A stretch of DNA of 64,000 nucleotides from VRUE01 sp044867645 (GCA_044867645.1 JBIOVI010000026.1:35154-99153); one strand, 5' to 3'. Positions 6,991-14,888 are shown, counted from the stretch's first letter. A program made the numbers and translations. The notes: generated from the sequence alone by a model not told the origin.

Positions 6991-8166
6991 ATGGACTACC
7001 TGCTGGATTTCGCGGGACGCGATGACGTTCTCACGCTTGCCACCGAATACCTGAGGCAGAACGAGGCCGTCCAGGGCATCGCTGTCGACCTCGATGACCT
7101 ATGGCTCGCTGAATGGCGGCTATACAACAGCCTTCCTCCAAGGGCGTTCGCGCGGGAGGCGAGTCTGCTTCGAGAATCGCTCCTGCACGAAGGTCTCGGC
7201 TGGTACAGGCACCGACGGTTGCTGGACAGCGAATTCGTCAGCTACCCATTCGGAGTGGATCCGCACTGGAGGAGCAATAACTGGAACAGGATCGTGAAGT
7301 GGCGAGAAATCAACCCGGAGCCGTTCGTGATGATCGTGGTGCTTCGGCCGGATGTCTCGCGCGAGAGCCTCGGTGCCCTTGCTGAGATCGACCCCCGGGG
7401 AATTCAGGTGCGCTTAGAGCCACGGCCGACGCCTCGGCTCTACGCGAAGTCGACCGACCGAGTGCGCCCCCTTGTTGGTGGTCTCAGCGTGTCGAGTCCG
7501 ACCGGACCCCCCGGAACGCTCGGCGGAATCCTGACGGATACGTCGGGAGGGAAGTTTGGTCTGACCTGCTCTCACGTGCTGGCCATCGCAAGTGAGGCAC
7601 AGCAGCCTTCGCCTGCCGACAATGGCTCTGACGCCGAACGGATCGGCAAATGCGTCGAGAGTTCCAAACTCGCATCCCATACGGGTCAACTCGACCCGTA
7701 CAGCACCTCGATCAACACGATCGACGCCGCTCTAATCGAGCTGGAGCCAGGCGCGCAATCCGCGTTGGAGGTGCTCGACGTCGGTCCGCTGGCCGGCATC
7801 GCGCCCAAAGGCCATGTGAATCCGGGGGCCTCTGTCGAGGTCGTCGGCAAGGCAGTAGGCAAGAGATCCCTTTACATCGGGGCCGTGACGCTGGTGCAGG
7901 AGTTCGATCTAAACGGGAGCAAATACGGCTTTCGCAATCTGTTCGAGCTGCGTCGTTACGGTCGGTTCGCGGCGATCACGGGGACGATCAGTCACCCGGT
8001 CAAGCCAGGCGACTCCGGAGGATGGGTGCTCCGATCCGGCACGAGCGGCCCGGAATGGCTCGGGGTCGTAATCGCCGGCGACGGACCGTATGGCTACGCA
8101 ATACCCGCCGAGTTCATCGTGGACTGGATCGGCAGCACCAAAGTGGGCACCGTAGACGTTCGCTAG
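6991..8166 (+). CDS. Cytoplasmic trypsin-like (S1-fold) serine protease with a novel N-terminal region
   Basis: Residues 162-391 contain a chymotrypsin-fold triad in order: His195 in TCSHVLA, Asp245 in IDAALIEL, and Ser342 in PGDSGGWVL. There is no signal peptide or membrane segment, so it should act inside the cell, unlike most S1 proteases. Residues 1-150 form a separate domain rich in charged and aromatic residues (for example WLAEWRLYNSLPPRAF), resembling nothing I know; it may bind the 4-TM partner encoded directly upstream. Trypsin-like domains of this kind occur as effectors in bacterial conflict systems, and the toxin-antitoxin-rich neighbourhood fits that. The link to defence is an inference. 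Confidence 0.8.
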   Translation: MDYLLDFAGRDDVLTLATEYLRQNEAVQGIAVDLDDLWLAEWRLYNSLPPRAFAREASLLRESLLHEGLGWYRHRRLLDSEFVSYPFGVDPHWRSNNWNRIVKWREINPEPFVMIVVLRPDVSRESLGALAEIDPRGIQVRLEPRPTPRLYAKSTDRVRPLVGGLSVSSPTGPPGTLGGILTDTSGGKFGLTCSHVLAIASEAQQPSPADNGSDAERIGKCVESSKLASHTGQLDPYSTSINTIDAALIELEPGAQSALEVLDVGPLAGIAPKGHVNPGASVEVVGKAVGKRSLYIGAVTLVQEFDLNGSKYGFRNLFELRRYGRFAAITGTISHPVKPGDSGGWVLRSGTSGPEWLGVVIAGDGPYGYAIPAEFIVDWIGSTKVGTVDVR

Positions 8167-8173
8167 CCAAGCT

Positions 8174-8195
8174 GGCCGCTTGTTGCTAGGCGGCC
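8174..8195. terminator. Weak hairpin between convergent genes
   Basis: GGCCGC (8174-8179) and GCGGCC (8190-8195) form a six-base-pair stem eight bases after the protease stop. A T-tract is absent, so terminator activity is uncertain. Confidence 0.3.
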
Positions 8196-8241
8196 TGCTC
8201 GACTAAGGCAGGTGGCAAAACTCAAGATGCCCTTCGGTAAC

Positions 8242-9170
8242 TCAGCTTAATTCTTGTGATGTTGTGGAGCCCGGCAAGCCACAGCGTTTTGCTCGGCCCC
8301 GCCGCAATGTCATAGAAAAACCTAGGATTTTTTTGTGGTACTCGGTTATTACACCTTCAGTGGTAATTCGCCCAACGATTCCGGGTCCGGACTGTATGTG
8401 CCCATGTTCGAGGTCAGCGAACCAGAGTGCCCGTCAGGGCCTTTCGTGATGGGACCGAGTGTTCTCGTGATTCCCTTCTTGAATCTGGTCACGGTACCCC
8501 GTGGTGTCATCCGGACAATCGCGACCGGAGAGTACCCCGTGTCTGAAATCCAGAGGTTGCCGTCCGGCCCGGCGGAAATGCCGGTGGCATTTTGGATACC
8601 CTTGCTGAACCTAGTTATGGTGCCCTGCGGCGTTATCCTGGCAACTTCGCCTGTGTCACCGAACCAAACGTTACCATCAGGCCCAGCCGTAATGGAGTAC
8701 AGTTCCCTACCAGGTCCATCGGCGAATGATGTCACGACTCCGGATGGTGTGACCCGTCCGATCGTAGTCGTTTCACTTGAGTATTTCGGCTGCTCCGTAA
8801 ACCAGATGTTGCCGTCCGGCCCGGCGGTAATACTGGTTACTTGCCCTGAAATTCCGTCTGTAAATTTCGTCACAGTTCCGGCTGGCGTGACTCGCCCGAT
8901 CATGTCATAGCCAGCGAACCAGAGATTGCCGTCCGACCCGGCCGTGATGTCAAACCCTTGAATTCCGGGAAAGGTAGTCACGACTCCCTTTGGAGTAATC
9001 CGCCCTCCCCCGAGGAGGCTGGCCTGAGTGAACCACACATTGCCGTCCGGCCCGGTCGTCACGCTGGTTACCCGGCTGAGGGCGTTGTCTCGAAACTGCG
9101 TCACGGATACTTCCGGAACGCGCTGTTCGGCGGCGGCAGGGCCGGTCCACAGCAGAATAAACAACACCAT
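8242..9170 (-). pseudogene. Secreted Vgb-like beta-propeller, frameshifted near the 3' end
   Basis: The frame from ATG 9168-9170 encodes a signal-peptide-like start (MVLFILLWTGPAAAEQ). It then encodes blades with the repeating T/S-I-T-A-GPDGN-x-WF and GRVTP-x-G-x-x-T-F signatures of virginiamycin B lyase-type propellers. In the last blade the frame reads GPDGHSGSLTSN and stops at 8349. Adding one base at the CCC run 8430-8432 restores GPDG-x-LWFADLEHG, then IVGRITTEGVITEY, running to a stop at 8242-8244. The gene thus carries a one-base deletion or a sequencing error. Lyase residues were not checked, so antibiotic inactivation should not be assumed. Base composition is clearly less GC-rich than the neighbours, which suggests transfer. 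Confidence 0.75.
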
Positions 9171-9383
9171 CGCTGCGAAAACACCGGTCGTCTAAGCATT
9201 CAGATTAGCTCCATCGTCCGCCGCGTCACGGGTTTGCGGCAAGCTTGCTTGAAGGCGCTCGGTCCGAAAGGCCGAGCTTCTCCGCCTCTGACACCCCATG
9301 ACCCTACCCTAGCGGCGACGCGCTACCAAGTCATCCATCTCGCCGCCGCTGAAGAGCCGTCCGTTAGCGCAGGAGCGCTGATA

Positions 9384-9397
9384 GGGGTCGATACCCC
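9384..9397 (-). terminator. Hairpin downstream of the DUF3800 gene
   Basis: GGGGT-CGAT-ACCCC forms a five-base-pair stem with a tetraloop 10 bases past the stop at 9408. A second short stem (AGCGC/GCGCT, about 9366-9379) and an eight-base-pair stem (9257-9277) lie further along. Termination is likely but not certain. Confidence 0.4.
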
Positions 9398-9407
9398 GAC
9401 GAGGGCT

Positions 9408-10298
9408 CTAGGGGGTGCCGGCGGGCTTGCCGAATCTGACGAATGGGGTGCCGCGGGTGAAGGCGGTGGGATCAGTGGCCGAGTTCACGTACGGCGCGCG
9501 GTTCACTGGCAACGGATGACCCCAGCCGTGCTTTTTGAGGTACTCATCCCCGACCAGCCAGTGGTAAAGATTGCCGTAGCGCAGATCCGGGTGGATCTTT
9601 AGCCCGACCCCGCCAATTCGCCCGCCGTCGGAGCGGAGTAGCGGCTTGATGTATGGCTCGAAAAGTGGCGGTGAATATCGATCCTCACCGCCAACATAGG
9701 AGACAGTGCAGCCAACGATCAGATCTGCCAGCTGCAGCAGCCGAGTGTTCTTGGAGTCTTCGGTCAACACCAGCGAGATCCGCTTCAAGTCCATGAAGCG
9801 AGTCCCTTCGCGCAGCGTCTGCACGCATTCGGCGACGAACTCCGCCTCCGCTCCCCGCCCACCACTGGGATCGTCGGCGACGACAAGGCCGTCCATCCCG
9901 CGATCGTGGAGGTGCCAGTCAATCCGCTCAAGCAGGATCTTGACCGCATCGAGTTCGTGGCCCTCGGTGCCTCCCGACATCGTCTTGTAGTTGGCGTCCT
10001 CGATCACCACGCAGGCTTCAGCTTCGTGATCGGTTGCGGCCTGCAGGCAATCAACGTAGAAATTCTCCCGGTTATCGGACTGGAGATTCCCGTACATCCA
10101 GGACTTACGGTCGGGTGACCACTTGAACTCCTCGTCGTGGAAGGGGAAGCCGTACTGCTCGCAGAGTTCGTCGAGAGCCAGCCGCAAGGGCAGCACCGCC
10201 TCACCAGGCACATGGAAGCCGCCGACCCCGACCAGAGGGCCCATCCCGCGCCGACTTGGATTCCGCTGCTTGGAATCGTCGACGAAGATCAGGTCCAT
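9408..10298 (-). CDS. DUF3800-family protein
   Basis: The 296-aa protein starts with the hallmark IFVDDS motif, then has VVIEDANYKT, the internal acidic VADDPSGG, and LQLADLIVGC near residue 195, the order seen in DUF3800 proteins. These have an RNase H-like layout of acidic residues and often sit in mobile or defence regions; their activity is not established. ATG 10298 was chosen over an in-frame GTG at 10307 because GGAGG lies eight bases upstream of it. It is transcribed away from the RES/antitoxin pair. Confidence 0.75.
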   Translation of the reverse strand: MDLIFVDDSKQRNPSRRGMGPLVGVGGFHVPGEAVLPLRLALDELCEQYGFPFHDEEFKWSPDRKSWMYGNLQSDNRENFYVDCLQAATDHEAEACVVIEDANYKTMSGGTEGHELDAVKILLERIDWHLHDRGMDGLVVADDPSGGRGAEAEFVAECVQTLREGTRFMDLKRISLVLTEDSKNTRLLQLADLIVGCTVSYVGGEDRYSPPLFEPYIKPLLRSDGGRIGGVGLKIHPDLRYGNLYHWLVGDEYLKKHGWGHPLPVNRAPYVNSATDPTAFTRGTPFVRFGKPAGTP

Positions 10299-10378
10299 CC
10301 AACTCACCTCCCGAGCCGCAGAGTCGGCCTACTTCCGCACGAGATTTCAACGCCTTGCGTGACAATCTAGCAGCTGGA

Positions 10379-10402
10379 GGTTGACAGGGTTGACGCTATA
10401 CT
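10379..10402 (+). promoter_or_regulatory. Leaderless promoter with direct repeats, antitoxin-toxin operon
   Basis: TATACT (10397-10402) ends eight bases before ATG 10411, so the mRNA probably starts at the codon. Two copies of GGTTGAC (10379-10385 and 10388-10394) lie just upstream, nine bases apart, and may be the antitoxin binding sites for autoregulation. Confidence 0.5.
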
Positions 10403-10410
10403 TTCAGGGC

Positions 10411-10920
10411 ATGGCTGCGAATCCAGCTCTTCTAGATCGAACCGTCGAAGAGTTTCGGCGTACGCTCACCGAGATCGGTGGGCAGCCGAGCTCGGCTGAC
10501 GATGCCGAGGTGCTCGGTCGCCGGGCGGCAATGGTCGTGCTCGCTGGCGGGGCCTGGGAACGGGCTCTCGGGGAGCTGCTGACCAGTGCCGAGGCGCGGG
10601 CTCTGCTCGGGGGGATCAGCCGAGAGGCGCTGCGCAAGCGGGTTCTCAGCGGGTCGGTGATCGCGCTGCGCGACGACGCCGGACTGGTTCGCTACCCGCG
10701 CTGGCAGTTCGACGCGGCCAGCGGAGCGCCCTTCGGGGCGATCAAGAAGCTCAACGAGGTCTTCGGCGATGCAGGGCTCGACTCGTGGACGCTTGCCGCG
10801 TTTGCCACCGCGCCCCAGCCGGAGCTTGGCAACCGGGCGCCGGTTGATTCGTTCGCCGACGCGGACGTCGAGCCTCTGCTTCTCTCGGCTCACCGCACCG
10901 TGGCCGACCTGAAGCGTTGA
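10411..10920 (+). CDS. Antitoxin of a RES-type toxin-antitoxin pair (DNA-binding, DUF2384-like)
   Basis: A 169-aa protein. The central stretch LLGGISREALRKRVLSGSVIALR followed by G-L-V-R-Y-P-R-W-Q-F fits the DNA-binding plus toxin-neutralising layout of antitoxins encoded beside RES toxins. The C-terminal part ends with ADVEPLLLSAHRTVADLKR. Assignment depends mostly on its position: its stop overlaps the TTG start of the RES gene (TTGA). It should neutralise the toxin and repress the operon through the repeats before it. Confidence 0.7.
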   Translation: MAANPALLDRTVEEFRRTLTEIGGQPSSADDAEVLGRRAAMVVLAGGAWERALGELLTSAEARALLGGISREALRKRVLSGSVIALRDDAGLVRYPRWQFDAASGAPFGAIKKLNEVFGDAGLDSWTLAAFATAPQPELGNRAPVDSFADADVEPLLLSAHRTVADLKR

Positions 10921-11516
10921 GCCCGCGCAGCCTGCCCGCTCCTCCGGACGACCTGCCCGAGCTTCCCAGCATGAAGCTCGGGGCGAACCATCTGTGGCGA
11001 ATCCATGCCGCCGACGTCGCCCCCTGGTTCTTCGACATCGGCCCCGATGGCAGGTTCAACCTCTCTGAGTCGGGCACTTGCTACCTCGCCGAGGAGCCAA
11101 TTGGCGCCTTCGTCGAGAAGTTCGGCCGTCTACTGCGACCAGGCGGGGCGATCCCGGAGCCGCTGGTTGACGCGCAACGTCTTTCCAGGCTGCGCCCGCC
11201 CAAAGCAAACGTCGTTGACCTGACCGACCCAACCGTCCTCGGACTCGTCGGCCTCACTGTCGAGATCCACTCAACCTCCGACTACAACCTGACCCAGGGC
11301 TGGGCGCTCGCCCTCCAGGAGGCCGGCTATGACGGCATCCGTTACAAAGCCCGCCACGACCCGCGTGGGCAGCTGGTCTCTATCGCTCTCTTCGGCTCGG
11401 ACAAGCCACCGCGAAGCGCCGCCACGACAACAACCATCCCCGTTGATCTGATCCACGAAGCCTCCACCACCTTCGCGATCACCGTCCTCCCCCGCCGCCA
11501 CTCGAGGCGCCGCTAG
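10917..11516 (+). CDS. RES-domain toxin
   Basis: A 199-aa protein with RES-domain features: LWRIHA near residue 27 (the Arg), SGTCYLAEEPIGAFVEKF (Tyr and Glu), and Q-EAGYDGIRYKARHDPRGQLVSIALF near 130-155 (the Ser). Characterised RES toxins degrade NAD+ and stop growth when the antitoxin is lost. TTG 10917 was taken as the start because it overlaps the antitoxin stop; ATG 10971 is an alternative that keeps the whole domain. The last 30 residues are basic and Thr-rich. It is the first of two RES modules in this region. Confidence 0.8.
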   Translation: MSPRSLPAPPDDLPELPSMKLGANHLWRIHAADVAPWFFDIGPDGRFNLSESGTCYLAEEPIGAFVEKFGRLLRPGGAIPEPLVDAQRLSRLRPPKANVVDLTDPTVLGLVGLTVEIHSTSDYNLTQGWALALQEAGYDGIRYKARHDPRGQLVSIALFGSDKPPRSAATTTTIPVDLIHEASTTFAITVLPRRHSRRR

Positions 11517-11623
11517 GCAACACAACGGCAAGTACCCCCTACGAGATGCAAGACGAACCACGCAGCTCGCGTCGACGCAGACATCGTGTCGTTGAAGTAG
11601 CAGCGACGGGATCGCTGCTCAAG

Positions 11624-12511
11624 CTACTCGTCGCTCGGGAGGCCGACTGATTCCCTGGCAATAGCCGTCGCGTCAAATACTTCGCTCGAATCGGGCAGCT
11701 CGATTTCGGGTTCGACCCCGAAGTCGAAGAAATCCACGCGCATGTCCGTAGTCGTGGCTTTCTCGTCTCCCCCCTCCCGCTCCACTTTGACGTACCTCAT
11801 GCGTCGCACCAATCCATCGGCGTCAATCCACACTTCGATCTGCAGGGGCGGGCCTTCTTCGATTTCCGAAGCGAGCTCCTCAGCGCCTTCCTCCCGCAGT
11901 TGCTCAGCGCGTTCAGAATTGTCAACCTTGCCGCGGTAGCGCGTCGTCGACACGCCGCGGACATCCTCCTGTCCAAGCTTCTTCACGTCATCGGCCACCG
12001 CTTCGAGGAGTGCCAGTTCTCCCATTGCATCCCCGTCGGTGGGCACTGGCGCTTCGGATCCCTGCAAGGACGATAGATCGAGCCCCATCCACTTGTGTCC
12101 ACCCGGCAGCGAACCGAACAGATCAGAGCTCAGGTATATGGCGTCTTCGCTGCCGACCATCTGCATCTCAACCAGCTCATCCGATTCGGGGCGCCGGAAC
12201 CTCAGGATCGCCCGGGAACGGCCCTCTGCGTCAAAGGCCCCAGGGCCACTGATCGTGAACGACTCCGACTGGACTGGCGAGGAGATGACCGTCCGCATTG
12301 ACGTGCGTCCCCCGGCCTCGCTCTGCGTCCTCTCGGCCGCCGCGGCAATTGCGTTCAGTGGTCCGTCGCCACCGCTGTCGCCCGCCTGCTGCCAGGCGAA
12401 CACCACGACGAGCGCGACGATCAGGATCGCCAGTCCGGCAGCAGTCCGCCGGAAAAGGCGACGGCTCGAGGGCTTGCTGCCGGTGTGCCTAGGTGTCTTC
12501 GTATCCTCCAG
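11624..12511 (-). CDS. Membrane-anchored LolA/LppX-like protein without a canonical start codon
   Basis: The extracytoplasmic part fits the fold of LppX/LolA-like proteins: FTISGPGAFD, RAILRFR, IYLSSDLFG, KWMGLDLS, STTRYRGKVDN, then IEVWIDADGLVRRMRY. The first canonical start in frame is GTG 12406, but this cuts through a membrane helix. The open frame continues upstream with GLAILIVALVV preceded by the basic run SSRRLFRRTAA, exactly what an anchor should look like. There is no ATG, GTG or TTG back to a stop near 12565. CTG 12509-12511 (reading L-E-D-T-K) is a candidate, and the stated end assumes it. A lost or altered start codon is the alternative. The ligand is unknown. Confidence 0.6.
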   Translation of the reverse strand: MEDTKTPRHTGSKPSSRRLFRRTAAGLAILIVALVVVFAWQQAGDSGGDGPLNAIAAAAERTQSEAGGRTSMRTVISSPVQSESFTISGPGAFDAEGRSRAILRFRRPESDELVEMQMVGSEDAIYLSSDLFGSLPGGHKWMGLDLSSLQGSEAPVPTDGDAMGELALLEAVADDVKKLGQEDVRGVSTTRYRGKVDNSERAEQLREEGAEELASEIEEGPPLQIEVWIDADGLVRRMRYVKVEREGGDEKATTTDMRVDFFDFGVEPEIELPDSSEVFDATAIARESVGLPSDE

Positions 12512-12537
12512 AGTGGTCTGAAAGGTACTGGTTAGAT

Positions 12538-12567
12538 ACTGAGCTGCGCCTGGAGGCGCGGCTCAGT
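12538..12567. promoter_or_regulatory. Strong 13-base-pair hairpin
   Basis: ACTGAGCTGCGCC and GGCGCGGCTCAGT pair around the loop TGGA with a single T-G wobble. It sits between the divergent LolA-like and hicBA genes. No T-tract follows on either strand, so an operator or mRNA structure is as likely as a terminator. Confidence 0.55.
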
Positions 12568-12727
12568 CAGCCATACTGCTACAGCGTTTCGTCCGTAGTA
12601 GAGAGATCCTCGTCCCGGTCGAATGCGTCGTCGATTTGGCTCCACGAGCGGGAAAGTGACAACGTCCGTGAACTGGCTCGGCAGATAGGTTGCGTGAAGA
12701 GTTTCCGCCGCCGAGGGCCATACGCGC

Positions 12728-12733
12728 TACCGT
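12728..12733 (+). promoter_or_regulatory. -10 box of leaderless hicBA promoter
   Basis: TACCGT lies six bases before the hicB ATG 12740, with no ribosome binding site. It fits the leaderless pattern seen elsewhere in the window. Confidence 0.35.
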
Positions 12734-12739
12734 TTCTAC

Positions 12740-12970
12740 ATGGCCGCATCAGTCGATTTCACGATTTCCTTTGACAGCCCCGACGAGGACGGCTGGATCG
12801 TCGCACGCGTTCTCGAGGTTCCCGGCGCAATGAGCCAGGGACGCACGCGCGAGGAAGCGCGCGAGAACGTCCTGGATGCCCTCCGCACGGTGCTGACGCC
12901 CGATGAGGAGCTCGCCGGCGACGCACCAGGGGCTAATCGCGAGCATCTGCGCTTCACCGCCGCTGCGTGA
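12740..12970 (+). CDS. hicB: HicB-family antitoxin
   Basis: A 76-aa protein of the HicB partial RNase H-like fold: the opening VDFTISFDSPDEDGWIVARVLEVPGAMSQGRTREEARENVLDALRTVL is diagnostic (ligand-like strands, then a G-x-T-x-EEA helix). It lacks the C-terminal DNA-binding domain found in longer HicB proteins. It neutralises HicA by direct binding. The last bases form GTGA with the hicA start, so the two are translationally coupled in the order hicB-hicA, the reverse of the classical arrangement. Confidence 0.9.
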   Translation: MAASVDFTISFDSPDEDGWIVARVLEVPGAMSQGRTREEARENVLDALRTVLTPDEELAGDAPGANREHLRFTAAA

Positions 12971-13158
12971 AGCGACGCGACCTCGAACGCCACCTCCGTG
13001 CTCATGGCTGCCGCGAGATCGGCGGAGCGAAGCACGCAAAGTGGCGGGGCTCCGCGAATCAGGTCTCTGCCCTGCCTCGACACAAAGAGATCGGTTCAGG
13101 GCTCGTCCGAGCTATCTGTGACCAGCTCGGAGTTCCAACTCCGCCCAACCCAAACTGA
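12967..13158 (+). CDS. hicA: HicA-family mRNA interferase toxin
   Basis: A 63-aa double-stranded RNA-binding-like protein: KRRDLERHLRAHGCREIGGAKHAKW carries the catalytic His in the G-G-x-KH pattern, and IGSGLVRAICDQLGV is the C-terminal helix. HicA toxins cleave mRNA independently of the ribosome. The GTG start 12967 overlaps the hicB stop. Its own stop abuts the repaired 3' end of the convergent HEPN-type gene at 13159. Confidence 0.9.
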   Translation: MKRRDLERHLRAHGCREIGGAKHAKWRGSANQVSALPRHKEIGSGLVRAICDQLGVPTPPNPN

Positions 13159-13823
13159 TCAGGCAGGCCTGCGCCTGATGAAGTCGCGAATCCCGGCAAT
13201 CATCGGCCCGACCTGGCCTGCCTCGTACTTGGTGTATTCGCCATGGGCTGGTCGTTCCGCAGACCGAGCCAAGCCGTAATCGACTTTTGGTCGGTCTTGT
13301 CATAGGCATCTGCCTTCCCGAGATCCGCATTCAGCCGATCCGCCTTCAAAGGGTGGCCATCTTCATTGGTGGATGGGATTCCAGTCTTTTCAGCGAGCTG
13401 GCGGAGATGACCCTCTAGCGTGCTTCCCGCAATCACCGCAGCAGCGTCCTTATAGCCGCCGTCAAGGAGATGGCTCGCCATCTCTAGGAAGTCAGCGAAT
13501 AGCTCGGCATGAATGAGTTCGGGCAGAGAGGCAAGATTGCCCGCCTCGTAGTCGGCCCGGAGGGCTTCTAGAGCACCAACTGCAGCCGGGAGGACCAAGT
13601 GGTTATAGGACTGCCATTGCGCCACCGCACTCTCGATCGCCTTGGCGTACGGGCTACCAATTGGCGCGAGCCGCTGCACCGTCGCAGCGCACATGGTCAC
13701 CAACTTGTCATTCTCGGGACCTAGATCGGAAAGGTCGTCGTGTCGGGAGTGGGCGCGTGCCTCCGCAACCGCACCCAGAACCGTGTCAATCTGGCCAATT
13801 GCGCGCTCTGTCTCTGTGCTCAC
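13159..13823 (-). pseudogene. HEPN-type protein, frameshifted inside the R-x4-H motif
   Basis: The frame from ATG 13823 encodes a protein ending with DGGYKDAAAVIAGSTLEGHLRQL, then RLNADLGKADAYDKTDQKSITAWLGLRND. It derails into QPMANTPSTRQ and stops at 13200. One extra base near the GGG run 13245-13247 gives LRND-x-AHGEYTKY, then VGPMIAGIRDFIRRRPA with a stop at 13159-13161, matching the usual LRNKAAHG-type ending of this family. Arg, four residues and His form the HEPN nuclease signature, so the break destroys the presumed catalytic site. Either the gene is inactivated or the assembly lacks one base. A nuclease role in defence is inferred from the motif and the location. Confidence 0.75.
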
Positions 13824-13915
13824 GCGAAAATTCTACGCGTCGGGATATCTCCCCGCGATTGAACTCGCGAAGTACAGCTACAGGATGGGGGCCACCGAGA
13901 TCGCTTTCCACAAAG

Positions 13916-13962
13916 GCCATACCGCTACGGGGATTCGAACCCCGGTTTCCGGACTGAGAATC
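13916..13962. repeat. 47-bp direct repeat, copy of the tRNA-Glu 3' half (att-like)
   Basis: This segment is identical to 25450-25496, the 3' half of tRNA-Glu(CTC) from the anticodon loop to four bases past the end. No 5' half is present here, so it is not a functional tRNA. A tRNA 3'-end duplicate is the classic trace of site-specific integration. Confidence 0.85.
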
Positions 13963-14001
13963 GGAAGTCGCCGAACTAGGGCATCGGCAACCGATTTAGC
14001 A

Positions 14002-14559
14002 TTAGCGCGGCGACAGACCCATGAGGTCAGCTGCCTCCAACACGACCGGATCGTCGATCGTCAGCTCCTCCAGCCCCTGTAGCGCAAGCTCTCCAGCGAC
14101 ACGGTCGAACAGCGTCCAGTTGATCCAGCTCGCCTCCAAGGTCGACCACCAGCGGATCGCGATCGCGTCGGGGTGGGAAGCGTGGATCTCGGCGGCTTGG
14201 CTTTGGGTGGTGAGCCGCTGGCGGGCTGCAACCTGTGAGGGCCGCAAACCCTCGGCGCTCAAGACGAGAGGATCGTCGAGATCGACGATCGCGGCCTCAT
14301 CTGGCAACTCCAGCGATGCGAGTGCCAGCGGCAGACCGAAGCGAACAAGCATCGATGGCAGGAGGGTCCCGGCGCCCCGAAACGGAGCGAGCAGCTCGGC
14401 AACCGCCGAGACCTGCTCCTCGGAGGCGTAAAGGCAGCCGTAGAGATCGGGGTTGTCATGCCTCCCGGCGCCCTGCTGCTCGCGGGGAAACCAGAGCGGG
14501 CCACCCGGCCGGTCGACCTTCGCGCCCCTATCGAACGCCAGCGCCCGCCAAAGCCTCAC
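14002..14559 (-). CDS. RES-domain toxin (second copy)
   Basis: The 185-aa protein begins MRLWRALAFDRGAKVDRPGG and contains PDLYGCLYASEEQVSAVAELLAPF, the Arg/Tyr-Glu arrangement of RES domains, and DAIAIRWWSTLEASWINWTLFDR in the place of the Ser motif. RES toxins deplete NAD+. It starts four bases inside the upstream antitoxin gene and lies immediately inside the left 47-bp repeat. It is clearly different in sequence from the 10917 copy, so the two were not made by a recent duplication. Confidence 0.75.
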   Translation of the reverse strand: MRLWRALAFDRGAKVDRPGGPLWFPREQQGAGRHDNPDLYGCLYASEEQVSAVAELLAPFRGAGTLLPSMLVRFGLPLALASLELPDEAAIVDLDDPLVLSAEGLRPSQVAARQRLTTQSQAAEIHASHPDAIAIRWWSTLEASWINWTLFDRVAGELALQGLEELTIDDPVVLEAADLMGLSPR

Positions 14560-14888
14560 GCATAGCCACCGGAGCGCTCAACCGCAATGGCGCCGAGAAG
14601 CTCCTGCGCTCTGCCGGCGCGGACCAGGTCGATCGGGCGACGATCGCCAAGATGGGGATTGAGTCCTTGCAGCCACTGCTCGGCGGCCTCCGCCGGGTAG
14701 AGACGCAGAAGACTCGCGAGGACCAGCTCAAGCAGGTCGACCCGCTCGGCGTTGGCAAGGTCGATCCCGCCGCCACGGCGCCAACGGGTGACCTGCGCCG
14801 GGCTCACCCCCAGCAACTCGGCCAGATGTCGCTGCGAGCCAAGGTCATGGCTCAACGCCGTGATCTTCTCTGCAGTTGCTATAGGCAT
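14556..14888 (-). CDS. Xre/MbcA-type antitoxin
   Basis: A 110-aa protein. ATG 14888 was chosen because it directly follows the promoter palindrome and fits the domain start. An HTH appears as QRHLAELLGVSPAQVTRWRRGG (about 19-40), followed by the toxin-binding region with YPAEAAEQWLQGLNPHLGDRRPIDLVRAG, the DUF2384 signature (L-x-x-P-x-x-xLG-x-x-PIDL). Its stop overlaps the toxin start. It should repress its own operon through the palindrome at 14902-14922. Confidence 0.85.
   Translation of the reverse strand: MPIATAEKITALSHDLGSQRHLAELLGVSPAQVTRWRRGGGIDLANAERVDLLELVLASLLRLYPAEAAEQWLQGLNPHLGDRRPIDLVRAGRAQELLGAIAVERSGGYA

Larger units (their letters stand above)
12407..12739. other. 333-base gap between divergent genes
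   Basis: Part of this stretch (12407-12511) is probably the anchor-coding 5' end of the LolA-like gene. Beyond it lies a strong hairpin at 12538-12567. The rest up to the hicB start shows no convincing gene. Confidence 0.5.

Noticed and set aside
13916..13990. Second tRNA-Glu gene
   Set aside because: Only the 3' half is present. Beyond 13962 the sequence departs from the tRNA, so no cloverleaf forms.
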